Source of the DNA: Pratylenchus scribneri
Lineage: Eukaryota; Nematoda; Chromadorea; Rhabditida; Pratylenchidae
DNA: 64,000 bases
Direction: 5' to 3'
NCBI GenBank assembly: GCA_030063045.1
Contig: JAQSEB010000016.1
Coordinates: 1,302,001 to 1,366,000 of the forward strand
Shown: piece after piece, positions 35,536 through 46,209 of the stretch
Numbering within the stretch: the stretch's first letter is position 1
Layout: each line of letters begins with the position of its first letter
Program-made: the position numbers and the translations under genes
Notes under the pieces: generated by a model
The model's input: only the letters and a program-made list of their open reading frames with translations
Told to the model about the DNA's origin: nothing
Database searches by the model: none

Positions 35536-38210
35536 ATGAATTCTACCACATTTGATTCTCCGTATAAATCTGGAACAATTTTTGACCAGGTAACAAGAAA
35601 TAAATTTATAAAAATGTTTAGTATTTTTCCAATTTGATGATATCATTTGTAGTGCCATTTAAAGTTTTTTTGACTGAGGAATTGTTTTTTATAGTCATCT
35701 TAAAATTAGAGAATTAATCGATTCTTTATAGTAATAAATTAATAAATTCAATTAAGGTTTTTAGACATTTAAAATGAGAAAATATTAAATTACCCAAAAA
35801 TAACTAATTTACCCAAATTTTTTAGTGTCGAAAAATATTATATTTTTGAGGCCATATAACTTGGCCATAATTAGGATTAATTCTTTTTTGGACAAATTAA
35901 TAGAGACTCCCATTTAAAATTTAAACTGTTTGTGAAAAAAATTTCCTTAATATTCGGAGTATTGATTTTTACAAAGGACTAAAATTGAGATAGGCTCTTA
36001 ACTTAATTAAATTTTATTAATAGCTCTACCAAAAATATCATGACAGTGGATTTTCGGCAGAATATTTTCTAGAATATCATGGTCCACAATTTGTTGCTGC
36101 ACACATTGCAATTTTATTGAATTTGTCATTTATTTATGTCTCAATTAAATCCAAGTATTATATTTGTTGCGGCTGATTTGGGGAAATTGGCCTCTCTCGG
36201 GAAATTGCAGTTTTTAGTCTGGTCGATATTGGGGGTCTCGTCTCCTAGAGTAGTACTAATTCGAGAAGCCTATTTCGATTCTGTATGGTCGATTAATAGT
36301 ATTTATTCTATTATAAGCCCATTGTAAATCTGATTTGCGATTGTAATTGTAATTCTGATTTGTAATTGTAATTGTAATTCTGATTTGTAATTGTAATTCT
36401 GATTTGTAATTGTATTTCTGATTTGCGATTGTAATTGTAATTTTGATTTGTGTAATTGTAATTCTGATTTGCGATTGTAATTGTAATTCTGATTTGCGAT
36501 TGTAATTGTAATTCTGATTTGTAATTGTAATTCTGTAATTGTAATTCTGATTTGTAATTGTAATTCTGATTTGCGATTGTAATTGTAATTCTGATTTGTA
36601 ATTGTAATTGTAATTCTGATTTGCGATTGTAATTGTAATTCTGATTTGTAATTGTAATTGTAAATTTTGATTTGTAATTGTAATTCTGATTTGTAATTGT
36701 AATTGTAATTCTGATTTGTAATTGTAATTCTGATTTGTAATTGTATTTCTGATTTGCGATTGTAATTGTAATTTTGATTTGTGTAATTGTAAATTCTGAT
36801 TTGCGATTGTAATTGTAATTCTGATTTGCGATTGTAATTGTAATTCTGATTTGTAATTGTAATTCTGATTTGTAATTGTAATTGTAATTCTGATTTGCGA
36901 TTGTAATTGTAATTCTGATTTGCGATTGTAATTTTAATTCTGATTTGTAATTGTAATTCTGATTTGCGATTGTAATTGTAATTCTGATTTGCGATTGTAA
37001 TTGTAATTCTGATTTGTAATTGTAATTTTGATTTGTGTAATTGTAAATTCTGATTTGCGATTGTAATTGTAATTCTGATTTGCGATTGTAATTGTAATTC
37101 TGATTTGTAATTGTAATTCTGATTTTTAATTGTAATTCTGATTTGCGATTTTAATTGTAAATTCTGATTTGCGATTGTAATCTAAAGGAGTATCTCTCAT
37201 TTCCCATTTCAATAAAAAAAGAGGATACAATCCATACAAGCAAGTGCCGGATTTTCTGGGTGTTAGTTTTAACATCTTTTTTTTCAAAAAAATCCTAATA
37301 TATATTTTATGGATTTTAGTGGTGATAATTTTGAGTTATATACAGTTCATAAACCGGTTTCAAAGATGTGAACTTGGAAATTAATAAGCACAATTTTAAC
37401 AAAATATTTTTGACAATATTCTTGTTTATTAGCAAATTCTTAATTATTTGTTAAGAAAATGCTTTAGTACTGAAATTAAATTAATTGAATTTTTTTCAAA
37501 TTTTACTTAAATTTAAGCTCCAAAATTTCTGAAATTACTTTAAAAAATTTAATTTTGTAAAATTTTTTCTTTCAATATTAAGCCATCGAAATATATTAAT
37601 CGGATGGAAATATTTTTATATTCGAACTGTTCTCTTCCTTGGCACAGCATTTGGTTGCATTATGCTCTATGTCTTTTTTTCGAACACACTTGATGATGCA
37701 AAGTAAGAAAAAATGAGTAAATATTTTTTGTGTCAAAAAGAAGATTTTTGCATCAAAACTTAGTTTTTACTTCTAATAAATCAGAAATTAAGTTTAGACC
37801 TTACGAATAGTATATCATTTTTTAGATCTCATCGAGACACTTAGATTGTCTAATAAAATGCCCAGAATGGCAGGTTTTGGCCCAAAAAAAGAGTTTAAAA
37901 CCAAAAGCTGGAAATATGGTTAACGGTTTATTACCCTTTAATTTTGACCAAACCATGACATGCCAATCGACGCGTCTCGATGAGATCTATAAAATTTTTA
38001 GGATTTATACTGTCAAAACTGGTTTCTTATTAATTTATTTGTAGACAAAAAATAATTTTTTAATGCACAAAAAAAATTTTTTTTTGATGCGCAAAAATAA
38101 TATCGAAAAAAAATGAATGATAAATTGTGAAAAATCAAAATAAAATTTCCATTTTTAGCCATTATTTTTTGTGCATTGGCGATTATTACACTGAAGATGG
38201 GAAAAAATAG
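35536..38210 (+). CDS. small multi-pass membrane protein, unrecognised
   Basis: Exons 35536-35589, 36024-36154, 37583-37702 and 38159-38210 join in phase to 118 residues. Start MNSTTFDSPYKSGTIFDQ; exon 2 carries a hydrophobic helix (VAAHIAILLNLSFIYVSI) and exon 3 a second (YIRTVLFLGTAFGCIMLYVFF), so two membrane spans are likely. The tail is short and polar (HYFLCIGDYYTEDGKK). I recognise no family. The second intron (36155-37582) contains the large satellite array, and the third contains a MITE family A copy. Reading the exon 2 frame past the donor gives a stop within a few codons, supporting the splice. Confidence 0.55.
36317..37182. repeat. satellite array of TTGTAATTGTAATTCTGATT-type units, locus 1
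   Basis: Roughly 865 bp are built from short words, TGATTTGTAATTGTAATTC and TGATTTGCGATTGTAATTGTAATTC, alternating irregularly. It lies inside an intron of the small membrane-protein gene. Confidence 0.95.
37740..38065. mobile_element. MITE family A copy
   Basis: CTTCTAATAAATCAGAAATT...TTTTAGATCTCATCGAGACA at the left pairs with GCGTCTCGATGAGATCTATA...TTCTTATTAATTTATTTG at the right. It lies in the last intron of the membrane-protein gene. Confidence 0.7.
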
Positions 38211-38439
38211 TTGTATCAGTTAATCATGTGTGCGCAAATTTTCACATTGTCCATTTATGCCATTATTTTGTTATTGATGATTAAAGCCAGAATTCAACGA
38301 ATAAAATGTAAATTATTAAATTTATTATTTAAATTAATAATTGAAATATCAAACAATGTGACTTGTTAAAATGGAAATAACAAAAAAAATGTCTGAATTT
38401 ACAAAAATTCTTTCGTGTCGAAAATATTTTATTAAGGCA

Positions 38440-38912
38440 ATTAAATCCAAGTATTATATTTGTTGCGGCTGATTTGGGGAAATTGGCCTCTCTCGGGAAA
38501 TTGCAGTTTTTAGTCTGGTCGATATTGGGGGTCTCGTCTCCTAGAGTAGTACTAATTCGAGAAGCCTATTTCGATTCTGTATGGTCGATTAATAGTATTT
38601 ATTCTATTATAAGCCCATTGTAAATTCTGATTTGCGATTGTAATTGTAATTCTGATTTGTAATTGTAATTGTAATTCTGATTTGTAATTGTAATTCTGAT
38701 TTGCGATTGTAATTGTAATTCTGATTTGCGATTTTAATTGTAATTCTGATTTGTAATTGTAATTCTGATTTGCGATTGTAATTGTAATTCTGATTTTTAA
38801 TTGTAATTCTGATTTGCGATTTTAATTGTAAATTCTGATTTGTAATTGTAATTTTGATTTGTAATTGTAATTGTAATTCTGATTTGCGATTGTAATTGTA
38901 ATTCTGATTTGT
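38440..38912. repeat. satellite locus 2 with a duplicated 185-bp leader
   Basis: The segment 38440-38625 copies 36142-36327 almost exactly (AATTAAATCCAAGTATTATA through TTATAAGCCCATTGTAAAT) and is followed by about 285 bp of the same satellite. The duplicated piece includes the last bases of exon 2 of the membrane-protein gene and the start of its intron. Locus 2 is therefore a copy of locus 1 moved 2.3 kb downstream. Confidence 0.9.
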
Positions 38913-39560
38913 CCCTGTCTAATAAGAAGAAATCAAGTACATATAACAACAACAACAACAGTTGTTCGATTGACAAGTAATTTTTAAAAATAAATTTATG
39001 GTGTCAATATGGATGATGATAAATTTTAAATTTTGCAATTATTTTATATTTTCCATTTCAAAATATAATTTTTTGTATTTTTAAAACTCTAACTAATTAG
39101 CTAATTGACAAATCTTTATTTTGTTTATAAATTTTTCCTTTTTTCTAATAGCAAAAAATCTATAATAAATAATTTTTGTTTTTATTGGCAATCTCCGCTC
39201 CCAGGAAAGTCAAAAATGTAAAAAAATAACAGTGGAATATGAAATGAAGAGATAATTTCTGTATTATTATTATTATTATATTATAGTTTATTTGTAGAAT
39301 ATTAATAAAAAAAAAGAATTTCTGTATTCACATTTATTATTTTCTAAGCAAGGCTTTTCCAATTGCCCACCAAAAGAAAAAATCCAAAAAATGATCATTT
39401 ATTATTAATTATATTTAACAGCTTCACTGTTTTAAATCTTGTCATAATTTTTAATTTATTATATATTTCCCATATTATTTATACTAATAAAAATTTACAA
39501 TGATTCAAATTTTCCATTTACTATGTATAATTGTATTTATGTAATTTATCATTTAAAAAA
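38913..39560. other. no gene seen
   Basis: AT-rich sequence with a short ACA microsatellite at about 38946-38959. No coding exon is supported. Confidence 0.4.
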
Positions 39561-39564
39561 AGAG

Positions 39565-39650
39565 GTAGCCGACAGTTTCGAACTTTCATAGGTTCACAAT
39601 CTCTTTTAGTCCTTAACTCGGCGCTTTAACCACTGCGCCACCGTCCGCCA
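39565..39650 (-). tRNA. tRNA-like sequence, probably a pseudogene or SINE head
   Basis: On the minus strand it has an A-box-like TGGCGCAGTGGTTAAAGCGCC and a B-box-like GTTCGAAAC, so it could bind the Pol III machinery. The acceptor, anticodon and T stems pair only partly, and I cannot read a convincing anticodon. Confidence 0.35.
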
Positions 39651-39739
39651 TGTAGGTTTGTCTTTGAAGCATTTAGAATAAGGGGAGGAAAAGAATGTGG
39701 ATTGAATGGAAAAGGAAGTAAAAGAAAAGGGTAAGGGTT

Positions 39740-40085
39740 TTTTGCCGAGAGATCGATTTTTTGATTATAATTTTTTGTGCTGGATCCTGACCCAAAACTT
39801 TATAACCCATTTTATAGAGCTTATCGAGAACGCGTCGATTGATGCATAGTTTGTTGCAGTTTTTAAACCAAAGTTATAAACCAAAAACCAAAATATGCTT
39901 TAAACGGTTTATTGCCTTAAATTGTGGCCAAACCCCGACAAACTCTACATAAATCGACGCGTCTTGATAAGCTCTATAAAATGGGTATAAAATTTATGGG
40001 TATAAGTTCCAGCACAAAAAAGTTATAATCAATAAACCGATCTCTCGGCAAAGGATCCCAAGTCCCTCGGCAAAAAAACCCGCAC
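39740..40085. mobile_element. MITE family A copy with TTTGCCGAGAGATCG ends
   Basis: GGGTTTTTTGCCGAGAGATC at the left is inverted at the right (GATCTCTCGGCAAAGGATCC...CTCGGCAAAAAAACCC). The inner arms GAGCTTATCGAGAACGCGTCG / CGACGCGTCTTGATAAGCTC are also inverted. A closely related copy is at 42866-43160. Confidence 0.75.
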
Positions 40086-40331
40086 CAATAAATTATTCTA
40101 ATAATTATATGTTGATCAAAAATTTGTTAATTTACTATATAAAATTCCCTTAAAATCTTCATACATGGTATCCAAAGGCTGCAAAATTAGAAAAACCACT
40201 GAACATAATTTAAAATATTTTCCGAATTTTTTATCATATTCGGGATTGCTCAATTTTAAATAAAATTTTATCAAAAAACCAATCCAGTAAAATAGTCAAC
40301 AGTGATTGAAAAAAAAATAATCAAAAAAAAA

Positions 40332-43300
40332 TTAATGTTTCATCAACTGCTTGTGTATTGCCAAATCCATTGATTGTGCAAAAATTTGGCCACATTTTTC
40401 GCATGCAAACGGATTCCCGTGCCAACTTCGACGATGTTTGCGCAATCCCTCGGAAGTTTTGAATGATTTGTTGTTTTTACATTCCTTGCACAGATACGGC
40501 TTCTCTCCAGTATGATTCCGTACATGTTCATTCAATTGTTGCGATGTTTTGTATGATTTGCCGCAGACATCACATCGAAAAGGATGAAAATATTAATGTA
40601 TGTGTCTCATTTACCTAGTGGATAGTGGACTACATAGACGAGTAATAGCTCAAAAACGTATTACGCCTTTTGCGGACTCGCCACTTGAGGACGAAACGGT
40701 TTGGCGATGCTGGCGGTAAAGTCGATTTGGAATTGTTTATGGCATTTTATTAGGCATAAAACTACAAATTGACATCAAAAGTTTTGGCCAATATTGAGTA
40801 TTTAACGAGCTATGGCCAAAAAGGGCCCAAAAACACAATTTTTAAATAAACCAACGGTTTTTTGGCCATAACTCGGTAAATAATCAACATAGGCCAAATC
40901 TTTTGATGTCATTTTGTAGCAAATTTTATGAATAAGCCATAAACAATGCCACATCAATTTTACCGCCATCGGCACCAAACCTATTCATCCGCAAAAGGCG
41001 GCTAGCCCTCAAAAACGTTGAATAGTTCTAGGGGTGGGGGAAGTGGGTACATAACTACTGCTGGGCGCAGGCTAACCTGGGCGCTAGAAAGTTTGACACA
41101 TCATAACTTTCGAAGTATTAAACCGATTCCAACCATTATAATGTTAAATTGTAGAGCCAAATCTTGGCTATTGAATGGTATATAACATAAATATAGATTG
41201 GTTTAGTCTTTCCGAAAATATGCCTTCGAGAGCAAGTGCTATACTATTTTTTGACATTTTGGCCATAATTTTTTGAATTTTTAAACCATATGAATTCTAT
41301 ATTAATCGATAGATCTTTTCAAGCTCTTTTCCAATCAATTTCTTCCATCCCTAGATCGATTCAGTTTTTTTTTTTCAAACTCTAGAATGAGCTATCATTC
41401 GTCTAGGTAGACCTACTAGGAAAAATGGCTTATATGTTATGTCGAATTTAGGAAATCTCGGCTTCTAGGCGTCTTACAGACACGAGAGTAGGCTCATTCG
41501 ATTCGGAATGGTCGATTTACTGTATGAAATTTCAATTACAGACCGATTTAGGGGCTAGGGTTAGGTTATGGTAGGGCCGGCATGGGTCCTAGAGTTTAAG
41601 GTAGGGCTAGGGTTATACTCGTCTGCAATTTAAATTTCATTAGTAGTAAATCGACAATGCCGAATCGAATGAGCCTACTCTCGAGTCTGTACGATGCCTA
41701 GAAGCCGATATTTCCAAAAAACACTAACCCAAATTCCTAGTGATTTCCGGAAATTGTCAATTTCCCAAAATCGTTGTAATTTATATAAGTTAATAAAATA
41801 GTACCGAAATGGCTTTTCGCCACTGTGGATTAGTGAATGTCTTTTCAACGAGCCGGGATGAGCAAATGTTTGGCCACATTCCATGCAAACAAATGGCCTC
41901 TCCCCCGTATGAGTTCGAAAATGTATTTGCAAATAATGTGCAAACATTGAACGAAATTTGCATTCTGGCCAATTGCATTTTAACTATGGAAATTTAATTA
42001 ATTAATTTTAAAATATCACAAATTCACATACCATGCCTCCAATTCTTATGGGCACACATTTGATTTGTTCCTCAACTTGGTCGCCCTTTTTCGTATTTTC
42101 ACTAAATTAAAATAAAACTTTTAGTAATTTGGGTAATTAATAATAATTATGCAGTTGTAGCCTCAATTTTTGACAAGAAAATTAATTTTTGATTATGAGC
42201 AAATATTTTTATAGGGTTTTCTCACTCCAAATGGTTCAAAACCAGTTTTAAAAAATAAATTTCGATTTTTTTTTGCACCAGTTTCCCTCTTTTATCCTTG
42301 TGAAGAAAAAGACCGCGACCATTGAATTATTATTTTCATGTTTATTTTTTTTGGTCTTTAAATTTTAAAGTTCTTTGAACCAATTTGGAGTGGCTAGAAT
42401 TCACAATTTAAGCGATATTCGAATTCTCATCGACCTTTAACCCTATAAAAGATATTATTAATTAAGTTGAAAATCGAAAATTAATTTGTTGCCAAAAAAT
42501 AGGGGAGTACGAACTGCATAAATTACCATTTATTCTGATGGTTGTATTAATTTTAAAATAAACCTTTTTCCATTCTCATCGTCTCCATCTCCGTTCAAGT
42601 CCATCTCATCCTCAACATCCCTTTCAATGTTTTGTGATGATCTCTCAACTCCAACAACAATTTCTTCATAATTATTCCAATTTGATGAGGTTGTTTGCAT
42701 TTGAATTGGGCAATTTGCTCCTTCAATTTCGGCAATTTCGCATTCTTGTTTGATGGTTGCAGTTGCAGTAACATTTTGTTCCAAATCAAAAGTATTATTG
42801 TCCACATTCTGCAATAAGCTTTTATTATTAATTGATAAAGAATCAATTTGGAAATGGATCATGGGTGCGGTTTTTTGCCGAAAGATCAGTTTTTTAATTA
42901 TAACTTTTTTGTGCTTGATTCTAGACTCCCAAACTCTATATCGATGAACTCGTCAAGACACATCAAATGATATATACTTTGTTTTGAATTAAACCCAGAC
43001 AAACTATAAATCAATCCGACGCGCCTCGATAAGCTCTACAAAATGTGTATACTATAAGCTAAAGCTATAAGGTTTGTAGGTCTAGGATCAAGCAAAGTTA
43101 TAATCAAAAACCAATCTCTCGGCAAAAGAACCAAAATTTCTCGACAAAAAAGCTTTTATAATTTTTTAAATATAGGTTGCGGCCAATTTGGGGAATTTGC
43201 AAACGGGCCGGCTGGGCTGGCCATTCTCGGGAATGGCCAATTCCCCAAATCGGCCGCAACATATTAGATAAATTGGAAAACCTGCTCTGATGGTTGATCT

Positions 43301-43706
43301 GTTTCGACAAATTCATTTTGTGTTCCATCAATTGCTGGATAATCATCAAATCTGTCGTCGTTGTTTTGCTGCTAACAATGCATAAAAATAGGTGAAAATA
43401 TTGTTAAATTAAAAACTAAACCGAATTCTCCATGTCCATAATTGGAATTGGCATTTGTTGGCTTTGTTGTTGAATTTCCAAATCATCATTTTGTTGATGA
43501 TTTTGCTGGCCCTTCTTCAATTTGGCAATTTCCACTTTCATTTCGGCATTTTCTTTTCGCAATTCCGTCATTTCATTCCTCAATTCAATAAATTCCTGTT
43601 GCAATTTTCCAAATTTTTCGCTCATTTCCGTGTACATTTGCATAATTGAAACTGTTGTTGTTGTTGTCTCGTAAGATTGATCCACTGGTTCCGATTTGAT
43701 TTCCAT
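40332..43706 (-). CDS. C2H2 zinc-finger protein with N-terminal coiled coil
   Basis: Minus-strand exons are 43706-43422, 43371-43282, 42808-42564, 42101-42032, 41983-41805 and 40575-40332, in consistent phase, giving 370 residues. The N-terminus ([10 protein letters not shown]) leads to a long coiled coil ([20 protein letters not shown]), then acidic/Gln-rich stretches. Five fingers follow: CNWPEC, FVCMEC, FRCDVC, YLCKEC and FACEKC, joined by HTGERP/HSGEKP/HTGEKP linkers that are typical of DNA-binding C2H2 arrays, so a nuclear transcription factor is likely. The last junction is phase-perfect only if the acceptor is at 40576, where the sequence reads CCTTTTCG instead of the expected TTTTCAG. 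The A of the AG is missing, so the gene may be damaged or the base missed in sequencing. Several MITEs lie in its introns. Confidence 0.78.
40655..41008. mobile_element. MITE family B copy
   Basis: It has ACGAAACGGTTTGGCGATGC...GGAATTGTTTATGGCATTTT and the inverted GGCACCAAACCTATTCATCC end, plus inner arms ATATTGAGTATTTAACGAGC / ACTCGGTAAATAATCAACAT. It lies in the last intron of the zinc-finger gene, next to the acceptor that has lost its AG. Confidence 0.7.
41450..41722. mobile_element. MITE family C copy
   Basis: AGGAAATCTCGGCTTCTAGG at 41451 is inverted as CCTAGAAGCCGATATTTCC at 41697. ATGGTCGATTTACTGTATGA pairs with the inverted 'TAGTAAATCGACAATG'. The centre holds GGGGCTAGGGTTAGGTTATG. 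It lies in the last intron of the zinc-finger gene. Confidence 0.8.
42866..43160. mobile_element. MITE family A copy with TTTGCCGAAAGATC ends
   Basis: GCGGTTTTTTGCCGAAAGAT at the left is inverted near CAATCTCTCGGCAAAAGAACC at the right. The inner arms carry GATGAACTCGTCAAGACACA / GACGCGCCTCGATAAGCTC. It lies in the intron 42809-43281 of the zinc-finger gene. Confidence 0.7.
43167..43261. mobile_element. short MITE family D, GTTGCGG ends
   Basis: GTTGCGGCCAATTTGGGGAA at the left is matched by the inverted TTCCCCAAATCGGCCGCAAC at the right, with a GGCCGGCTGGGCTGGCC-like centre. The total is about 94 bp. The same end sequence starts the segment at 36164 (TTGTTGCGGCTGATTTGGGG) and the larger element at 50281. 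Confidence 0.75.
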
Positions 43707-43854
43707 TCTCTTAAAATTATAAACTGCAAAGAGTTGCCATAATATAATTTTTTGGTACTTTTGTACTTTACGTCCGCTTTTTTCCTCAAATTTTTTTTCC
43801 GAATTTTTTTTTTCTTCAAAATCAATTTTAAATTTTTACATATACGTTTTAGAG

Positions 43855-44654
43855 ATGGAAGAGTTAAAAAATTTCAAATTACGCGACTTATTCGAGAAAT
43901 TACAACTTTCGGACGATGAATTTGAAAAATGGTTCAAAGAATTAAATTTGCTTCACACTCAAAGAATTTGCGAATGTGAAACCCGCTTTGGATATGTCAT
44001 TCACGGAAGAATCGCAATGGAAAACAGCCAACATTTGGATTTTACGGAGGAACGTTCTTTGCTGGCAGTCATTTATCGATCAAACAGGTTAGGAATTTCA
44101 CAAAAATCGATAATTCCATATTTATTTCAGGTTTTTGAATTCACGTACTATTGGGCGCGTGACATGCACAAACATAAGGATTTTCGATTCGACATGGGAC
44201 TTGAGCATAACACCATCGTGGACTGGAAATCATTTTGTCGAGACGTCTGCAACGATTGGTTTGAAAAGAATTCAACAAAAATTGGTTACTTAAAATTTAT
44301 GGAATTTCTAATAATTTTGTGCGATTAGGAGGACCAAATTCGCCGGTTGAGATAGACGAAACCGTCATCACGAGAAGAAAATACAATAAAGGACGCTTGG
44401 TGAAAAACAAACAGTGGTATTTTGGCGGAATCGATCGAAACACGGGCAGATGCTTCATTGTGGCAGTGCCAAATCGCAACGACGCCACACTTCTACCAAA
44501 AATACAACAATTCATTGCACCCGGATCAATAATAATTTCGGACTGCTGGAAAGCATACAACAAAATCAAGGATCTTCCGGAACTTTACGGCCACTACACG
44601 GTGAACCACAGCGAGAATTTCGTGGATCCGACTTCCAAACAATCCCCTCAATGA
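43855..44654 (+). CDS. ISXO2/Merlin-like DDE transposase, C-terminally truncated
   Basis: Exons 43855-44284 and 44329-44654 join across a 44-nt intron in phase and encode 251 residues. The junction gives IGGPNSPVEIDETV and RRKYNKGR, the hallmark of IS1595/ISXO2-type transposases (the Merlin superfamily in animals). The first catalytic Asp is in VEIDET (about residue 153) and the second in IIISDCWKAY (about 215). A VNHSENFVDP motif, which normally precedes the final acidic residue, is present, but the frame then reads SKQSPQ and stops before that residue. It is therefore truncated, catalytically dead or domesticated. The N-terminal part (EELKNFKLRDLFEKL...) is acidic and conserved-looking. No terminal inverted repeats were identified around it. 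Confidence 0.78.
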
Positions 44655-44709
44655 GCGCTTTGAGCGGCTCAACATCACACATCAGCACGCCGAGCGCCCC
44701 ATTTCTTTG

Positions 44710-45403
44710 ATGGACATCATTATTACACCGCGTCAGCCAAATTCGGCACGCCAGCCTGCCCCACCATACCAGCCTATTCCGGCACGCCAATCTCAGCCGC
44801 CTTCTCATCAGATCCCCTTTGTTTTGAGTGTGGAACTTCGCTTTGCGGACGAGCGAGCCGAACAATTCGGCCCATTCTTACTCCAATATCTGAACCAGGC
44901 CAACCGCTCGCCCCCCAATTTGCCACACACCGGGAATGGCTCACCTCCTAATTCCAATCCCCCACCCGTGCCCCCATTTGAACACCCAACCCCGCACTAC
45001 TTCATCCGCCGCCGCCAAAACCTCGCGGAGTACATAATAGGCCGACACGGGAACAATTTGGATTGGGCCGAAATTGATGACGAGCTCTGGGTCCTCCAGG
45101 ACGGAGGTTTTGTATTCCAAAGAATTGGGGGGCCCACAATCCGATTTCCTGGCTTGCACCCCGGCACAGCAATGGAAACTCTTATTATGCCTGGGGTTAC
45201 TGTGGCTGATTACTTCGATGACCGCGGAACACCATTACGGTACGCCAACTTCCCCATCCTTGCATTGGAGGGCGGAATTCGCGGTTCTTCCCGTAAATCT
45301 CGAAGACACGCCCAATTTGTTGGCCATCCACCCTGGCGATACGGACAAATATGACTACATTCCGCTCGAAAATGTCGAGCTCATTTTTCCGCGCGGATTC
45401 TGA
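44710..45403 (+). pseudogene. proline-rich protein ending in an Argonaute PAZ-like segment; frameshifted
   Basis: One frame runs from at least 44605 (ATG at 44710, MDIIITPRQP) through a Pro-rich stretch to about 45270. It then continues only in another frame, to TGA at 45401-45403. The combined end reads VTVADYFDDRGTPLRYANFP followed after the shift by EFAVLPVNLED and IPLENVELIF. This matches the PAZ pattern 'VTVadYF...LrYp.lP.l......vLP.el' of Argonaute proteins, which bind the 3' end of small RNAs. No PIWI domain follows. The ORF overlaps the 3' end of the transposase in another frame, is intronless and has a more C-rich codon use than its neighbours. It looks like a broken Argonaute fragment captured beside a transposase. 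A chance resemblance cannot be excluded without a profile search. Confidence 0.45.
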
Positions 45404-46209
45404 GACGGCGCGACGAACACCACAAGGGCCGCAGCAGTCCACTCATTTCACTCCAGTTTTTGCTGCATTTATTTACACCAATTACATCTTATTTTTCACT
45501 CCATTTTTTGCGCGAATTCCCACTCCAATATTTCAATTTTTTACGCCATTGATCGCTTATTTCACTCCATTTTTCTAAATTTACTTCGCGTGTTTTTGCT
45601 CCATTTTTTTGGCCCAATTTTCGTTCCACTTTGCCGATTATTGCATTCATTTACGCCAAATTTCTGCCAAACACCGAATTCGCACCATTTTGCTAAACTT
45701 GGCCCTAAGTTTCACCCTAAAACCTACCACTCCGACATTTTGGCTAAATCGCACCCCAATCGCTGGTGCGCCAGTTCAAATCCATTGTAAACACCTAATT
45801 ATACTCCAATGTGGCGATCTGCGCCTTAAAATTTACCCCATTTTTTCTCTAAATTCGCCTACTCCGTTTTTTGCTTGCTTTACCCCGAAACTGCCAAACC
45901 TGAATTTGACCGCGTCAATTGGTTCCACTTATTACGCCATTTTGCTTGCAAATGCCAAAAAGCTGTGTAAATTAGACTCCAATTCTTGACCGTTTTTTCC
46001 GGCTCCATTTCGGCAATTTCATCCACTCTGCCATTTCCTCATATTTTCCATCCCTTTTCACCAAAATTTTCCATTTATTGCGTATTTACCATTAGTCCCT
46101 TCTTCCACCCATTTTCCCTTTTGTCCCATCATTTTTTCGTTTGATTTATTCCCATTTCCCCTCTAGCAAATTTCAAATTGTCTTTTTTTGTCGCACTGGA
46201 TTCCTTGGA
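45404..46209 (+). other. pyrimidine-rich tract, no supported gene
   Basis: The plus strand is dominated by T and C, with recurring 'cactCCATTTTT' and 'ttcgccaattt'-like words. ORFs here give low-complexity Phe/Thr/Pro-rich sequence. It may be a long 3' region of the preceding ORF or part of a larger element. Confidence 0.4.

Noticed and set aside
39565..39650. Functional tRNA gene
   Set aside because: Stem pairing is incomplete and no anticodon can be placed; kept only as a tRNA-like sequence.
44080..44130. A second intron in the transposase (GTTAGG...TTTCAG)
   Set aside because: Removing the 43-nt segment breaks the reading frame, while the unspliced frame reads through sensibly (GISQKSIIPYLFQVFEF).
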